From Diospyros lotus (Eukaryota; Streptophyta; Magnoliopsida; Ericales; Ebenaceae), in the NCBI RefSeq assembly GCF_014633365.1, contig NC_068340.1, positions 17,215,879-17,279,878 of the forward strand: a stretch of DNA of 64,000 nucleotides, read 5' to 3'. The notes below the pieces were generated by a model. That model had not been told where the DNA came from, did no database searches, and saw nothing but the letters and a program-made list of their open reading frames with translations. Made by a program: the position numbers and the translations under genes. Below, in pieces: positions 23,819 through 35,160 of this stretch (positions within the stretch are counted from its first letter, which is position 1; every line of letters begins with the position of its first letter).

Positions 23819-24603
23819 CATATTGTTTCGTTAATTGCATGCCAATTTTAAATGAGAAGTTATTACAAATATGCATGTTATGAGGATGCATGAAGCATGT
23901 GCATGAAAATAGTTTTTAAATAAATGTGTAAAGGCCTCATGATGCGCGCAGCGGACAAGTCCGCAGGATATATTCGCAGAGAAAGTATTGAGCTCAAAGT
24001 TGGACTTTGGTCCTAAGTTTATGTTATGGACTTCGGTCCCAAGGTTTCTAACTTCGGTCTCATGTTTATAGTTCTAAAAAGTACTACATATGAGCATGGA
24101 TGCATGTATCATCATTTTATCATGTGGAAGTATCTTAAATGGCATTCATGTCTCTTTTGCTACTTGATATCTATGACTCTTATGCTCGCTTTCTTCCAGT
24201 TGTACTTGTTGGGCCTTATGGCTCATGTTTGCTTGCATCATTCCAGGTAAGGGTAAGGTTAAAGTAGTGGGCGAGCCAAGTGAGTCAGGATCCATGGGGT
24301 AGTAGCGTGTACAGAGCCATCTCATTCAAAGGTCCCTAGGGGTGTTTTGTGTTGTGTAATAATTATGCTTGTTTATGTTTTAGGTTGTACCTCTGAAGGG
24401 ATATGGTGGGTTGTGAACCCTAACAAGGTGTGTAATATTAAGTTACATTATGGGCATGTGGACCCGAATGTATTTGTTTATGAGTAAAAATGTATGAGTG
24501 TGGCTTCCGTTGTTAATGTCAAAGAGGATGTGTATTGTGTTAATGGGTTTTGGCATTTATGTCATATGGTTGTGGGTCACTGGCTAGAGGCGCCTACATG
24601 CCT

Positions 24604-24770
24604 CCTCATTAATGAGGATGGGATCTAGAACGGGTGTGGGAGTATCTAGTATGTAGTGGTAATGATGGCTATCCCAAATTAAAGTTAGGTCGAGACCAAG
24701 TTGTGGGTTAGGCGGTCTTTGGGCCTTATAAACTGGGCCAGACCTGGTTTGACCGGTACGATCCATATAA
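24604..24770 (-). repeat. gypsy LTR, outer part
   Basis: The reverse complement (CCATCATTACCACTAC..., ATCCCATCCTCATTAATG) aligns with 11815-11880, the inverted copy. It continues the LTR interrupted at 12661. The right-hand end of the LTR is not sharp; 24770 is approximate. Confidence 0.6.
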
Positions 24771-26029
24771 ATATCAAAATATTATATTTAAATATCATTC
24801 CGATAACAAAAAATCTGTCATCATCATGCATGTGAATCTTTAAACTTTATACCATGAAATTTATATTTTGGCTCTTGTACTCTTATATTTTTTTTTGTAT
24901 AATCATTTAATTTTTTTGTTATTTTGATTATACTCTTTTACTTGTATTCTCGAGTCAATTCAATACATATACTTTGACATTTTTTTTCATGTGACAACTC
25001 GAATTTTTTGTTATTTCGATTACACCCATATACCTATATTTTCAAATCAATTTAACACATGTTTTGATATGTAAAAAAGGGGGGATTATATTGATTCATC
25101 TCACTTTACTTTATTTTATATTAAAATATAATAATTAAATTGACTTTAGAATACAAAAACATAGGTCTCATTGAAACGACAAGAAGTTCATATTGCCACA
25201 CGAGAAAAAAGTCAAAATACAAGAATTAAATTGATTCGAAAATATAAATTCAAGAGTTAGATTGATTTAAAAATATAAATTCAAGAGTGTAATTAAAATA
25301 TAAAAAATTTAAATAATTACATGAAAATATAAAGATAAAAAAAATGAATTTTACTAACTTCAACCCGTACTGGCAGCATGTTTGGTACCCAAACAAAAAG
25401 GTGGTTATTCTTTCTTATAACAATGTTTGGAATCTAAAAATATGTGACCAAATAAGCCTAAACCTATTTTATTGTACACAAAAGTGGGATAAATTAGTTC
25501 CAACTTCACTCAAGATTAATTTAATAATTAATTTATTCCACTTTTGTGATATTAGTCTATTATTATAATAAATACATATGATTTATTTAAGTTTATATTC
25601 CCTCATTACCAGGGATATCTAACGTGTTGTTTTATGGATTATCTTAAAACAAAAATGCATGTCGTTTTATGTTATAATTAGTATTCTTAAAATAATTTTT
25701 ATTTTTATGATTTAAACTTTAAACTATCAAAGCAATTTGAAAGTTGTTAAATCACGTCATCATGATAGTAATAGCCAGCGAAGCCTTGGCCCACTGGAAA
25801 AGGCAATGGCCTTAAAAATTTAGGCCTTGATAGCTTTATTATTTTTAGATATTTTTAGTTGTTAATTTTTTAAAATAATAAAAATATATTTATTTTTATA
25901 TTTTTAAAAATAATAAAAAATTTGTAAAAAAAATCTAAAATAATAAAAAAAATATTTTAACTATTTTCATCATAAATACGCTTAAAATTTCTAAAATGCA
26001 AAAAACATTATAGACAAAAATACGTATTA
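24771..26029. other. AT-rich non-coding DNA
   Basis: No credible ORF. Apart from the foldback at 24850-25365, it has only short AT-rich runs and a small GGCC-bounded imperfect inverted repeat near 25805-25828. Confidence 0.6.
24850..25365. repeat. Foldback (large inverted repeat), MITE-like
   Basis: The left arm (about 24855-24965) and the reverse complement of the right arm (about 25235-25360) share AT-rich blocks such as TTTATATTTT, ATTACACTCTT and TCAATTCAAT-type sequences. About 0.25 kb of less similar sequence lies between. Ends and target duplication could not be fixed. Confidence 0.5.
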
Positions 26030-26560
26030 ATGATGCGATAGCCGATCACCCTTTTATGCCTCTATCGGAACACCTGCAATGGAGACGGGAACTCGCTCCC
26101 CCGATTTATCTCCGACAATCAAGTTAGATTATCAGACTACAAAACTCGAAATTATTCCCTATGCTTGAGAAATCAAAAGCTCGCTCCCTTACCTCCTCTC
26201 GCCCCTTTTCTTTTATTCTCGCGCGAAGATAAGGATCTCGAAGAGATCCTCGGGATCTCTATCCCACTCTTCTCGAAATCTTATCGATAAGAATTTCATA
26301 ATCGTAACTGCCCTCAAAGAGCTCGGGATAGCTCCTGTCTCCATGATCCTTGGCAAGATGGTTGATTCCGAAGAACTCAAAAAATCCTTGCCGAGAAACA
26401 GGCCGGCGTGGTGATACACATCTGCCACGTGTCTCCCTTAGACCCTAGCAAGATAACGTCGGTAAAGCACCTCTTTAGCGGACACGTGGCACTGTTGTCA
26501 ATGGTTATATGCCCGGGACATTAGAGTAATTATGGACCCGAGGGTATTCCCCTCATCACG
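26030..26560. other. Moderate-GC unassigned segment with paired G-boxes
   Basis: GC content rises relative to both flanks. GCCACGTGTC (26424-26433) and GACACGTGGC (26481-26490) are reverse complements around CACGTG cores. The composition fits a degenerate LTR or an old promoter, but no partner copy or TSD was found and no ORF is convincing. Confidence 0.4.
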
Positions 26561-27690
26561 TATTTTTAACAATATCAAAATATACACTCAAAACATAAAA
26601 TTAAAAATAAATTTAAAATTCAAAACTGAAAACTGAAATACGAAGAGGAGTCCTTAAGTTTGGGACTTTAATGGTTATATATATTCGCATTGTTGATTGA
26701 AATGTAGTTATATAATAAAAAAAAATCTATGATTCTATATATAATGTTTCATATCAGTTTTTCTTTTAAAAGTTTATTTTATAATAACTTGCTAAAGTGA
26801 TTGGACGTAATTAGTCAGTAAAATAATTATATGTTTTGTAAAAGAACAACTTATAATCGGATAGAACGGTTAAAATGACAAATAGAATAGTTAAAATGAC
26901 AAAAGAAGAGGTATCACTCTTTTTTTTTTTTTTTTATAAAGAAAACAACATATCAGCAATTTTAACAAATTAAAGCTATCTAAATGTAATTTTTGAATGA
27001 TGGATCTAGTTAGTTAATTATACTTTGACACAAATTATAATATACATTCGCAACATTTATATAATAAATTTGATATGTTAAGTTTATTTTTAATTATCAA
27101 ATTTAGATATTTCAAATTATAGTAAATTTCATAGATCACCACTAAGGTGTTTCTAAATTATATTAGCTACCCTTATGTTTTCAATAATGTCCCTTGTCTC
27201 CCTTATTGTTAAAAATTCACCTAAATTAAGTATTTTACCCTTATTTTTATACTAGCCAAGCCCTTTCTTTTTACTTTTTGTTCTATTTTTCTCTTTCATC
27301 TATGTTTCCTCCTCTTCTCTCTCACTCACGTTAATGGACAGCCAATCATTCTTTTTATTATTTATTCTTTATTTTATCTCCTTCTACTTTTTCTTCTATC
27401 ATTTCCCTTTCTTTTTCTCATCCAACAAAAAATGGACTTTGTAAAACCCCATTGCAAATGCAATATTCCATTATTGATGTAGTATTAGTGCATAATGGTA
27501 AGAAAAATGGTGGCAGGTCAATGGTAACACACACACACTTCTCTTTTATTGCTAAAGGGATTGCAAAAAGCCACTGATGTGGTTGCATAAACCCTATCAA
27601 TGATAAGGATTCTCTCACTCAGTCCCATTTTTCTTTATTTCTTTCTTTGTATCCATCTCTTGTCTATGAATCTCTCTTTAATTAAAACTG
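26561..27690. other. AT-rich non-coding DNA
   Basis: No gene, RNA gene or bounded element recognised. Contains a poly-T run (about 26921-26936) and several purine- or pyrimidine-rich stretches. Confidence 0.55.
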
Positions 27691-28556
27691 TTATTGCCAA
27701 GATACGAGAATAGATTTGTAAGGTGAGAAAAATACTCTTGACATTCTTTGACAAGGATGATTAGGAGATCCAAAATAATTAGGGGGCCTAAAATAATGAG
27801 GAGGCCAAAAATAATCAAGTGGCATTAAGGGATGATGACTTACTGATGCTAGTGAGCAATTGCTTGCTGATGACCAAGAGGCTACAAGTAATTGAGAAAT
27901 CTCAAAGAACCGAAAGGCCTCCAAGAATTGAGAGGTCCCCAAAAATCGAGCGACTTTTGAGAACCGAGTGGCCTTTAAGAACCGACTACCCTCTCTAGAA
28001 CCTAGTACCCTCCTTGAACCGATTGCCTTCTTTAGAACCAAGTGTCTTCTTTGATTTGAGAGATCTACCAAAACTAACAAACAATGAGAGGTGCGGGAGA
28101 CTCTTCTCGCACAAACCCTTCGATACTTAAGTCAATCTTCGAGTGCTTGAGCGCAAAAGTAGAATTCTAGTATCAGAGTAAGCATACCTAAATGAGAAGG
28201 CGAGCATCCTATTTATAGAGGAGCATAAAGTAATTATAATTAAATTGAGATTAGGATTCTTTGTAGATAACGTTTATCTTGATTATCCTTAGTTTGCTTG
28301 GGACTATGATTATTAGGGATGACGTCTATCTCTTACGAATGACACTTATCGCAAAATTTCTCATGGAGGGGTTTTATCTCAATTGTTTCAAAGTTCTTGT
28401 AGAATTAGAATTCTTTTATGGACAATCAACTATTTTCTCGAAATACTTAGGTCAAGGAACGCCCCAAGAAAGTCTGTTGGCTTCAAGAGAAACTCTCGAG
28501 GGTTGGAAAGCATTTATAGCCATGAAACCACTTAGAATCGAGAGGCCTCTTGGCTA
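27691..28556 (-). repeat. Probable LTR-like sequence with about 27-bp repeats
   Basis: Between about 27880 and 28040 units resembling AGAACCGAGTGGCCTTTA recur with roughly 20-27-bp spacing, producing a 129-codon minus-strand ORF of repeated RFLKA/RFSKV/RFLGT phrases that looks like a repeat artefact. A minus-strand CTATAAATAGG lies at 28209-28219, TATA-like. No second copy or TSD was found, so the LTR call is tentative. Confidence 0.4.
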
Positions 28557-31500
28557 TGAAGGGAATTACTAGTATGGTTGTATAGGCAAAAATAAATTTT
28601 TTACTGTGTATCAGATACACACAATGAAATATAACATACACGTCATACATAAATTGGGTATTTAAGCAATATGCATATTTAACAATTAAATATATAAGTA
28701 AATGCATACCTGCTACTCGATGAAGGGATGAAATACAGAATCGATTTTTGTATTGAGACAGAATCCACCTTAAGATGTGGTGATCCTAGTCGATCCACAC
28801 TTAGTATGCAGTAAGGTATCGTTCCAACCACCTCTTCTCGTGCTAAACACAAAGGATTTATGTATCACTAGTGATCGTGTTTCAAAATTATACACGTAAC
28901 AATTACATTTATAATTTCTGTAATTTTTCAGAGGAAGAAGAAAGGAAGAAGTTACGTGAGAAAATCAAAATGAGAGAGGCAGAGGCAAGGCCTCTGCCAT
29001 TTTATAAAATAATTCCTCTCCCTTTATTTTTCTTCCTTCTCCTATTTGAAACTTTTTCATGTCTGCCACCCCCACTATCCCAATAATTTAATTCAATCAA
29101 TCAATTTTACTATGCAATTTCACTATGCACTATGCACATTCGATAACTTCTTATTATGTAATCAATAATTGATTTCACGCTTTGCACTATGCACTATTGG
29201 CAGGGAGCCAATGGTTAACTTTTGATCAACCAATTTCAGAGACATTTTGGGCACACGATGTCGATACCAAACACAACACTATATGGTGTATGACTTTCTA
29301 AGTTCATTACTCTCTAGCAATCAGATAACACTAAAACCTTTTTTGATATCAATCAACCCCTTGACCCATCACTGAAACTGCTCCAAGTCCTGATGACGTT
29401 TCGAGAGTTCTTGAATAGCGCCTAGTAGCAGTTTAGGACAGTATAGGTGGCAGTGAAGTCTCACTTCAAGTGAGCCTATTACAGTTGATAATTATTGTGT
29501 GTTATAATATTTCCATCACCTAACGTTATGACTGAACAAGAGTTATGGAGTGACAAACTCACAAACTCAGTAACAATGTATCAGATCTCATTAATATGAT
29601 CAGATGACACCTTAGGAAACACATTTCCTGACTTTCAATATGCCCTGGCAAAGGACTGTCCCGTCACATTAATAGTAGATCATGTATGTAAGACCCAATT
29701 TCGGCATAAGGTTGTCACTTAATTTAAGCAAAGTTTGAATATCGAAAAATGGGCTTGATAGCAGTTATAAGTACCGAATCAACTACAGGGAATGCCTCAT
29801 AGTAAAATTGTTTAAAGGAAATGATATGGTCTCGATGAGCATTTCGAGATAAGATTTATGGTATTGAAAGAAATCGGATCGGGAACGATTTTTGGTACAG
29901 CTAAAATACAACTACAAAATCGAATTGTCATAGGGGACTCCCGAGAAGTCAACGAAAGCTTAAGGGGGCTCTGATTTTTCGTAATAAGCAACCCTTCAAT
30001 GGTTTTGGGATAAAATAAAGGTTCTAAGAGGATGCAAAGGCAAAATTGTCTATATCGAGTAAAATTTAAGTTATTAATTTTGCATTTTCGGTATCGTAAT
30101 GTCAATTAATTCAATGTTTGAGGATATTATTGTAATTAGAGAATTATTTTAATGAATTTAGGATAAAATTTGAGGTTTAAATATATAAATTTGTTGTTAG
30201 TATAATATAATATATATAATTATATATATGTGTATGTATGTAGCAGGCGCCTCTGCAAATCTCCATGCCTCTGTAACTTTAAACCCATTCCCTACAAATC
30301 TAAATCTCCACACCCTGCAAGATTGAAGCCACAGCTTTGCAAGATTTATGGAGTAATTGTCACGCCAAGAGGGATGGGCAAGGTGGTGGCTTCAGCTATA
30401 AATAGGCAGGGAGCTTAGCCGAATGAGAAGTAGCAAGGGAAATCGAGAGAGAGAGAAAGATCGGATGAGAGAAAGCAAGAGAGCTTGTGAGAGAGACAGA
30501 GAGAGAGTTCTAGAGCCGAGAGAGCCGCCTGGGATGGCCGAAATCAGCCATGGCAGCAGCAGCAAAGCTACTGTTCGGCAGCCATGGCCGCACGGAAGAA
30601 AACAAACCAGTGAGTAGGGGGCAGCTGCGATGTTGGCCGCAGGTTCGATGATGTTCAGCGAGGTTGGAGGGCTCGGTGGAGGCCGGGAGGTGCAAGGGGT
30701 GCGGCCATGGCTGCAACTGGTTGCAGCGAGCTACAACTTGCCGCAGCCAAAGGCAGCAGCTCGTGGCGGTGCGTGCATGGCGCCGAGGTCCGGCGAGGCC
30801 GAGGCGGCCGACGAAAGATCGAGTGGCGGCTGGCGGAGGGCCAAGCGGTGGCAGTCGTGAGCTAGTGCGCGGGAGTTGCAGGTTACGCTAGGAGGAAGAA
30901 GAAAAAAAAGAAGAAAAAGAAAAAGAAAAGAAAAAAAAAGAAAAGGAAAGAAAATAGAGAAAAATAGAGAAAATGTGGGAAAAAAATCTAAAAAATAGGA
31001 TATGGATATTTATTAATATTCCGGAGATTTTGGGCAAGAAAATGATCTGGGCACGCGTTTTGAGAATATGGCACGCATACAGAGAAAGCCTGAGATGCTA
31101 AGTTAAGGTAAGTAAAATTCTCAAGAAAATTTCAGAAATTCAGGAATATTATTTTATGAATTGTTACAGTGAAATATTTGAGAAAATATTTGAGAAATAT
31201 TTAGTTTGGATTTATTGAGGAAAAATAGGAAGAAATAGAAAGAAAAATAAAGAAAATGCAAGAAATTATAAAAAATAGGTTTTAATACTTATTTAATCAA
31301 ATATGGTGATTATAATACTTTGAGGCTTAAGTTGAAGTGATTGGTGCGAATTTTGAGGTTGGCATGCAAATCAAAGCGATGCACCTATTTCGAGACAAGG
31401 CACGAATATCAAGGTAGCTCGATAAGGTTGAAAAGGTAAGTGGTACTTCTCAACTGGATTTAGCTTTATGGAAAATGATTGGTTTGTAGGTGATTTATGT

Positions 31501-32784
31501 TTCAAACCCCAATCCTCAAGGATGCTTTCATTATATTGACATGCTCTGATATGTATCCATCACGTAGACTGCATACATGACATGACTATGTAATGCATAA
31601 ATACACGTTGATATCATTGATCATGCGCATTGTGGCCGTAGGGAGTACGAACTGACACCGCTGCTTTATCAAGGGTGCCCCCATACACCCCGGCTTCGAA
31701 AGAGGTGGTTGTAAAAATGGTGAGTAGCATGAAAAGGTGCAGTTGACCCCTACGAAGAAATAAGACATTGCATTCATGCACGAAATATGTTTTTTATACC
31801 CTTACTTAGATGATTCATCATCTAACTTAAATTTTTCCCCTGGAATATTCAAACGTTCCAGATGGAGATTGTAGCAGATATGAGGATGAATGTGATGGTT
31901 TACATTTGTGATTAGTTTTGATGATGAAAAGTATCATTTGGTTTTGATCCCCAAGTCATGAGTCAAGTTTATGGTTTTTAACCAAAATCAATTTCAAGTA
32001 GTGCGTTGTTAAAATGAAAATCAAAATGATTTATGATTTTTTATATTATATGAAGATTTGTAAAATCAAGTATTTAGTCTTAAAAGAATCTTCTAAAATG
32101 ATTTTCAAAATAGATTTGAAGTCTTTGGTCAACATAGAGCTAAAATTGTTCTAAAGCAAAAGACAAACTAGAACATAAATGTATTTGATGAAAAACTAAT
32201 CTTAAATATGAAAAATCATTTATGTTAATCTCATATTTCAAAATAAGTTTTTCATATTTTGAAACATGCATGAAAGGTTTTGGCCCGAAATTCAAATGTC
32301 TGAAAAATCCTTTAGTTCATGCATCATGTTTCGAGACTCTTTTTGATAAGGTTTCAATATTTTTCTAAGTTTGGAAGGTACCTTATAAGAAGACATAAAA
32401 AAAAATGTATTCATTTTGGAAAACTATCTCCCAATATTTCAATAGCTAATATCCATTAGTGTTAAAATGATTTTAACGAATTTTTCAAGAAATAGAAAGT
32501 GTATATTTTAAAGGTGGTAAAATCGTAAAATCCTAAGTTTGTACTAAAATCTAAATTCTATTTTCTTATTGGTATGGATTTTGATTTTCTAGATATTTTT
32601 ATTGAATTCAAATAGGGGATACTTTTTTATTTACATTTATGTATTAAAGTAAATGAAAGGTAAAATATAAATAAAATAAAATGAGGACATTTACTTAAAC
32701 TAAATAAATGTAAATATATTGTGGGTTGTATCATCAAGCAAAGTTATTTTTATAGCATCCTAATTTCAGTGATTTTTATCTTGG

Positions 32785-32955
32785 TAAACTGTCAACAGTT
32801 TGTTTCAAGATGTTGACAGTTTTATAAAAAACTGTCGACAGTTTTTATTAAAATGTCAACAGTTGCAAATCTTGCTCTCGGTATCTAAATGTCGATAGTC
32901 TCTGCATCAAGGATGTCGACAATTCCTAAGAAACTGTCGACAGTTTATGTCGCAG
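32785..32955. promoter_or_regulatory. Clustered CTGTCGACAG palindromes in LTR
   Basis: Seven or more variants of AAACTGTCRACAGTTT occur in about 170 bp, including the perfect palindrome AAACTGTCGACAGTTT twice (near 32829 and 32934). They lie 80-250 bp upstream of the LTR TATA box, in the U3 position where enhancers sit. A regulatory role is inference. Confidence 0.5.
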
Positions 32956-33677
32956 ACAGCTTCCAACGGCTAGATTCTCCACTATTCAAGTCTCCAACAG
33001 CTATATTTTTGAATGGACTCGAGATGCTCTATAAATACAAGTCAAATGGGTGATTCAAACCAACCAAGAAATTACATTTCAAGCTCCCAAGTGCTAAACT
33101 CATTATTGTGCTTCATTGGTAAATCTAGTTTCTCTCCAAGGCTTTGTATTCATTTTATTAAATTCATTATCAAGCCTTGTCTTTATTTTTGAGAGAATTT
33201 GTAACTGAGAATATTATTTCTCAGATCCTCTCCTATCTTGTATCTCTTTGTATGTTTCCTAACTTGTTTTACTAGAGGGCCTACATTGCTTGTAGGAGGA
33301 TTTTGATTTCTAGCTTGTTATGTTAGAGGACTTGTTTATTGAAGTAAGGGATTGAATACCTAGCATGTTGCTAGAGGGCTTGTTTGTATAAGTAAGAGGT
33401 TGTAATTTCCTAACTTGTTGTTAGATGGCCTATCCGAATAGATAAGAGGTTTTTTTTAGTGGATTGATTGAAAAATCCTTAGTGAAGAGTTAAGGTATTG
33501 GATTAGGTTTGGTTTAAGCCGAACCACTATATATCGTTGTGTCTCATATTTACTTATGCTCTTTGTTTCATTTATTGTTCCAAGCATTTCATTAATCCTC
33601 ACTTTCACTAAAATCTCATTTTTCATCAAAAGAATTTTCAAGTTCAATGAAATTTTTTAAAACAACTCAATTCACCC

Positions 33678-33903
33678 TGTAATACCCCAAGAGCCCAGAG
33701 AAGTTAGTATATATCGAGGATAGTGTAAGAAAGGAAACAACACCAGCTGGGTACCTTTTGGGCTGAATGTTGGCAAAGAACTCCCAAGTTAAGCGTGCTT
33801 AACCTGGGGTAATCCAGGGGTGGGTGACCCCCCTAGGAAGTTCGCGTAGGCCCATTAGGGTAAGTTGTTCCGATTTTTCCTATCGCTCGAGTGGGATGTT
33901 ACA
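33678..33903 (+). repeat. Cassandra copy 1, left LTR
   Basis: 226 bp. The 5S rRNA-like segment is about 33779-33842: AAGTTAAGCGTGCTT corresponds to the 5S box A region and GGTGGGTGACC to the box C region, with a diverged spacer between. Confidence 0.95.
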
Positions 33904-33905
33904 GG

Positions 33906-33917
33906 TGGTATCAGAGC
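33906..33917 (+). other. Cassandra copy 1 primer-binding site
   Basis: TGGTATCAGAGC, two bases after the LTR; complementary to initiator tRNA-Met. Confidence 0.93.
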
Positions 33918-34104
33918 CGACCCCCGAGCCTCTGAGCGCGATGGTGGGGCAAACCTCAGCGAGGAGGCTGAGTCCCGAAGGGGGTGTGTGTAGGCCCTTA
34001 TGGGGGGTGCGTGTAGGCACCTTAGGCGAATCCCACATCGGCCATGCAATGGGGGGAGATCTGGGACCGGTTGTAAGGTCGCATGACGAGGACATCATGT
34101 GCTT

Positions 34105-34117
34105 AAGGGGGGGAGAA
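34105..34117 (+). other. Cassandra copy 1 polypurine tract
   Basis: AAGGGGGGGAGAA immediately precedes the right LTR. Confidence 0.9.
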
Positions 34118-34343
34118 TGTAATACCCCGAGAGCCTAGAAAAGTTAGTATATATCGAGGATAGTGTAAGAAATGAAACAACACCAGCTGGATACCTTTTG
34201 GGCTGAATGTTGGCAAAGAACTCCCAAGTTAAGCGTGCTTAACCTGGGGTAATCCAGGGATGGGTGACCCTCTTGGGAAGTTCGTGTAGGCCCATCAGGG
34301 TAAGTTGTTCCGATTTTTCCTATCGCTCGAGCGGGATGTTACA
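34118..34343 (+). repeat. Cassandra copy 1, right LTR
   Basis: 226 bp. The 5S-like segment is about 34218-34283 and keeps both box-like blocks (AAGTTAAGCGTGCTT and GATGGGTGACC). Confidence 0.95.
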
Positions 34344-34973
34344 CACCCCCTCTTGGTGTTGGTGCCATTGCTATTCTAATCTAACAAAATGAGGCATGAA
34401 ATGGCACTTAGCAAAGTGCATGATGAATTGAATGATAAATGGAATGTATGTTATGTAGCCTATGTATTTAAGTTTTGTTACTTTGAAATCTGAACGTTTT
34501 GAGAGTAAGATATGATTTATGATTGACGTTTTGAGAAACGATGATGTATAACCTTATTTATGGTTAATGAGGATGTAAGAATTGATTTATGATTAATGTT
34601 AAGATATTAGGTTCGATCCTTGCTTCCACATTTGATGTGTATAATGATTATCTTTTGAGAAAATGTATGAAAATTTTGGGATAGATATGAGGAATGATAT
34701 GATTTAGCTTTAAATTTAAAAGAAAAAAAAATTATTATCCTACAATTGTCCCAAGTTATAATGTGCCCGAGAAAAACGGGGCGTTACAACGTAGGACATT
34801 CACCCCATCAAATACCGATGAGGGCAACAAATTCTATTCCCAACACCTATCTCCATATACCAGCAATACGGAACCACATAGATGAACGTTCCCATCTCAC
34901 AATTGGATGGTTCAACTCATTAACAAATTTCACACACTAATACACAAAACAACTGTGTCGATTCAAGTTTAAG

Positions 34974-35160
34974 CAGGGGCGGATCCATGCACAAGCCTAG
35001 GGCAGTTCACAATTAAAATTATTTTTAATATAAAAAATAATATTTTTAATAATAATTTAGTCAAAAAAATTATATCCCACCCCAAAATCTGTGATGTGCA
35101 GTTTTATATCTCAAAAAATTTTTTAGCCTCTCCCTATATAAATTTCTGGATCCGCCCCTA
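34974..35160. mobile_element. hAT-type MITE, 187 bp
   Basis: Terminal inverted repeats CAGGGGCGGATCCA and TGGATCCGCCCCTA bound an AT-rich core. Eight-base target duplications AGTTTAAG (34966-34973) and AGTCTAAG (35161-35168) differ at one base. The homologous LTR copy at 50840-50870 lacks the insert, giving an empty site. Eight-base TSD and short TIRs indicate a hAT-mobilised non-autonomous element. Confidence 0.9.

Larger units (their letters stand above)
12667..24598 (+). mobile_element. Solo LTR, Ty3/gypsy type, split by a later element
   Basis: Starts TGTAACATCTCAAAATTTGAG at 12667 and ends GCGCCTACA at 24598, with TGCCT duplications on both sides (12662-12666 and 24599-24603). Removing the nested 14025-23818 element and one CATAT leaves about 2.13 kb without coding content, so this is a solo LTR. 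It has a TATA-like CCTATAAATAGG near 13139-13150 in plus orientation. It interrupts the LTR of the minus-strand gypsy element: sequence left of 12661 and right of 24604 matches one continuous LTR when joined. Confidence 0.88.
33678..34343 (+). mobile_element. Cassandra TRIM element, complete (copy 1)
   Basis: Two 226-bp LTRs starting TGTAATACCCC and ending GGGATGTTACA flank a 214-bp interior. Perfect CACCC duplications (33673-33677 and 34344-34348) bound it. Each LTR contains a 5S rRNA-like segment, the hallmark of Cassandra TRIMs. The interior has an initiator tRNA-Met primer site and a polypurine tract and encodes no protein, so it can only move with enzymes from another element. By eye the two LTRs differ at about 12 positions, so it is not very young. 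It is the innermost layer of the nest. Confidence 0.95.
31893..34386 (+). mobile_element. Solo LTR of copia element, third layer
   Basis: Starts TGATGGTTTAC and ends TAATCTAACA, flanked by GAATG (31888-31892) and AAATG (34387-34391), one mismatch. The 3' part (TTGGATTAGGTTTGG, AAGCCGAACCACTATA, CAATTCACCC..CCCTCTTGGTGT) closely matches the reverse complement of 63545-64000, confirming a repeated LTR family. Plus-strand TATA-like CTATAAATAC is at 33030-33039. A cluster of TGTCGACA-like motifs lies upstream of it. Interrupted by Cassandra at 33678-34343. Confidence 0.82.
29687..34788 (+). mobile_element. Solo LTR, Ty3/gypsy type, second layer
   Basis: Starts TGTAAGACCC and ends GGGCGTTACA, with near-perfect duplications ATGTA (29682-29686) and ACGTA (34789-34793). 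At its left end it resembles the 14025/21328 LTR family read on the minus strand (AAATCGGATCGGGAAC, AGAAGTCAACGAAAGCTT). It holds a GC-rich patch at 30530-30870, whose ORFs are compositional, and purine tracts at 30890-30960. It is interrupted by a copia LTR at 31893-34386. Without that insert it is about 2.6 kb. Confidence 0.85.

Noticed and set aside
27691..28080. 129-codon minus-strand ORF with repeated RFLK-like phrases
   Set aside because: The repeats follow an underlying DNA minisatellite; no domain and no start context; treated as LTR-like repeat.
30230..30891. Several overlapping ORFs in a GC-rich stretch
   Set aside because: Part of a bounded solo LTR; the frames overlap on both strands with composition-driven residues.
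33779..33842. Free-standing 5S rRNA gene
   Set aside because: Only box-like blocks are shared with 5S rRNA, and the segment is inside the LTR of a Cassandra element with matching TSD, so it is transposon sequence.
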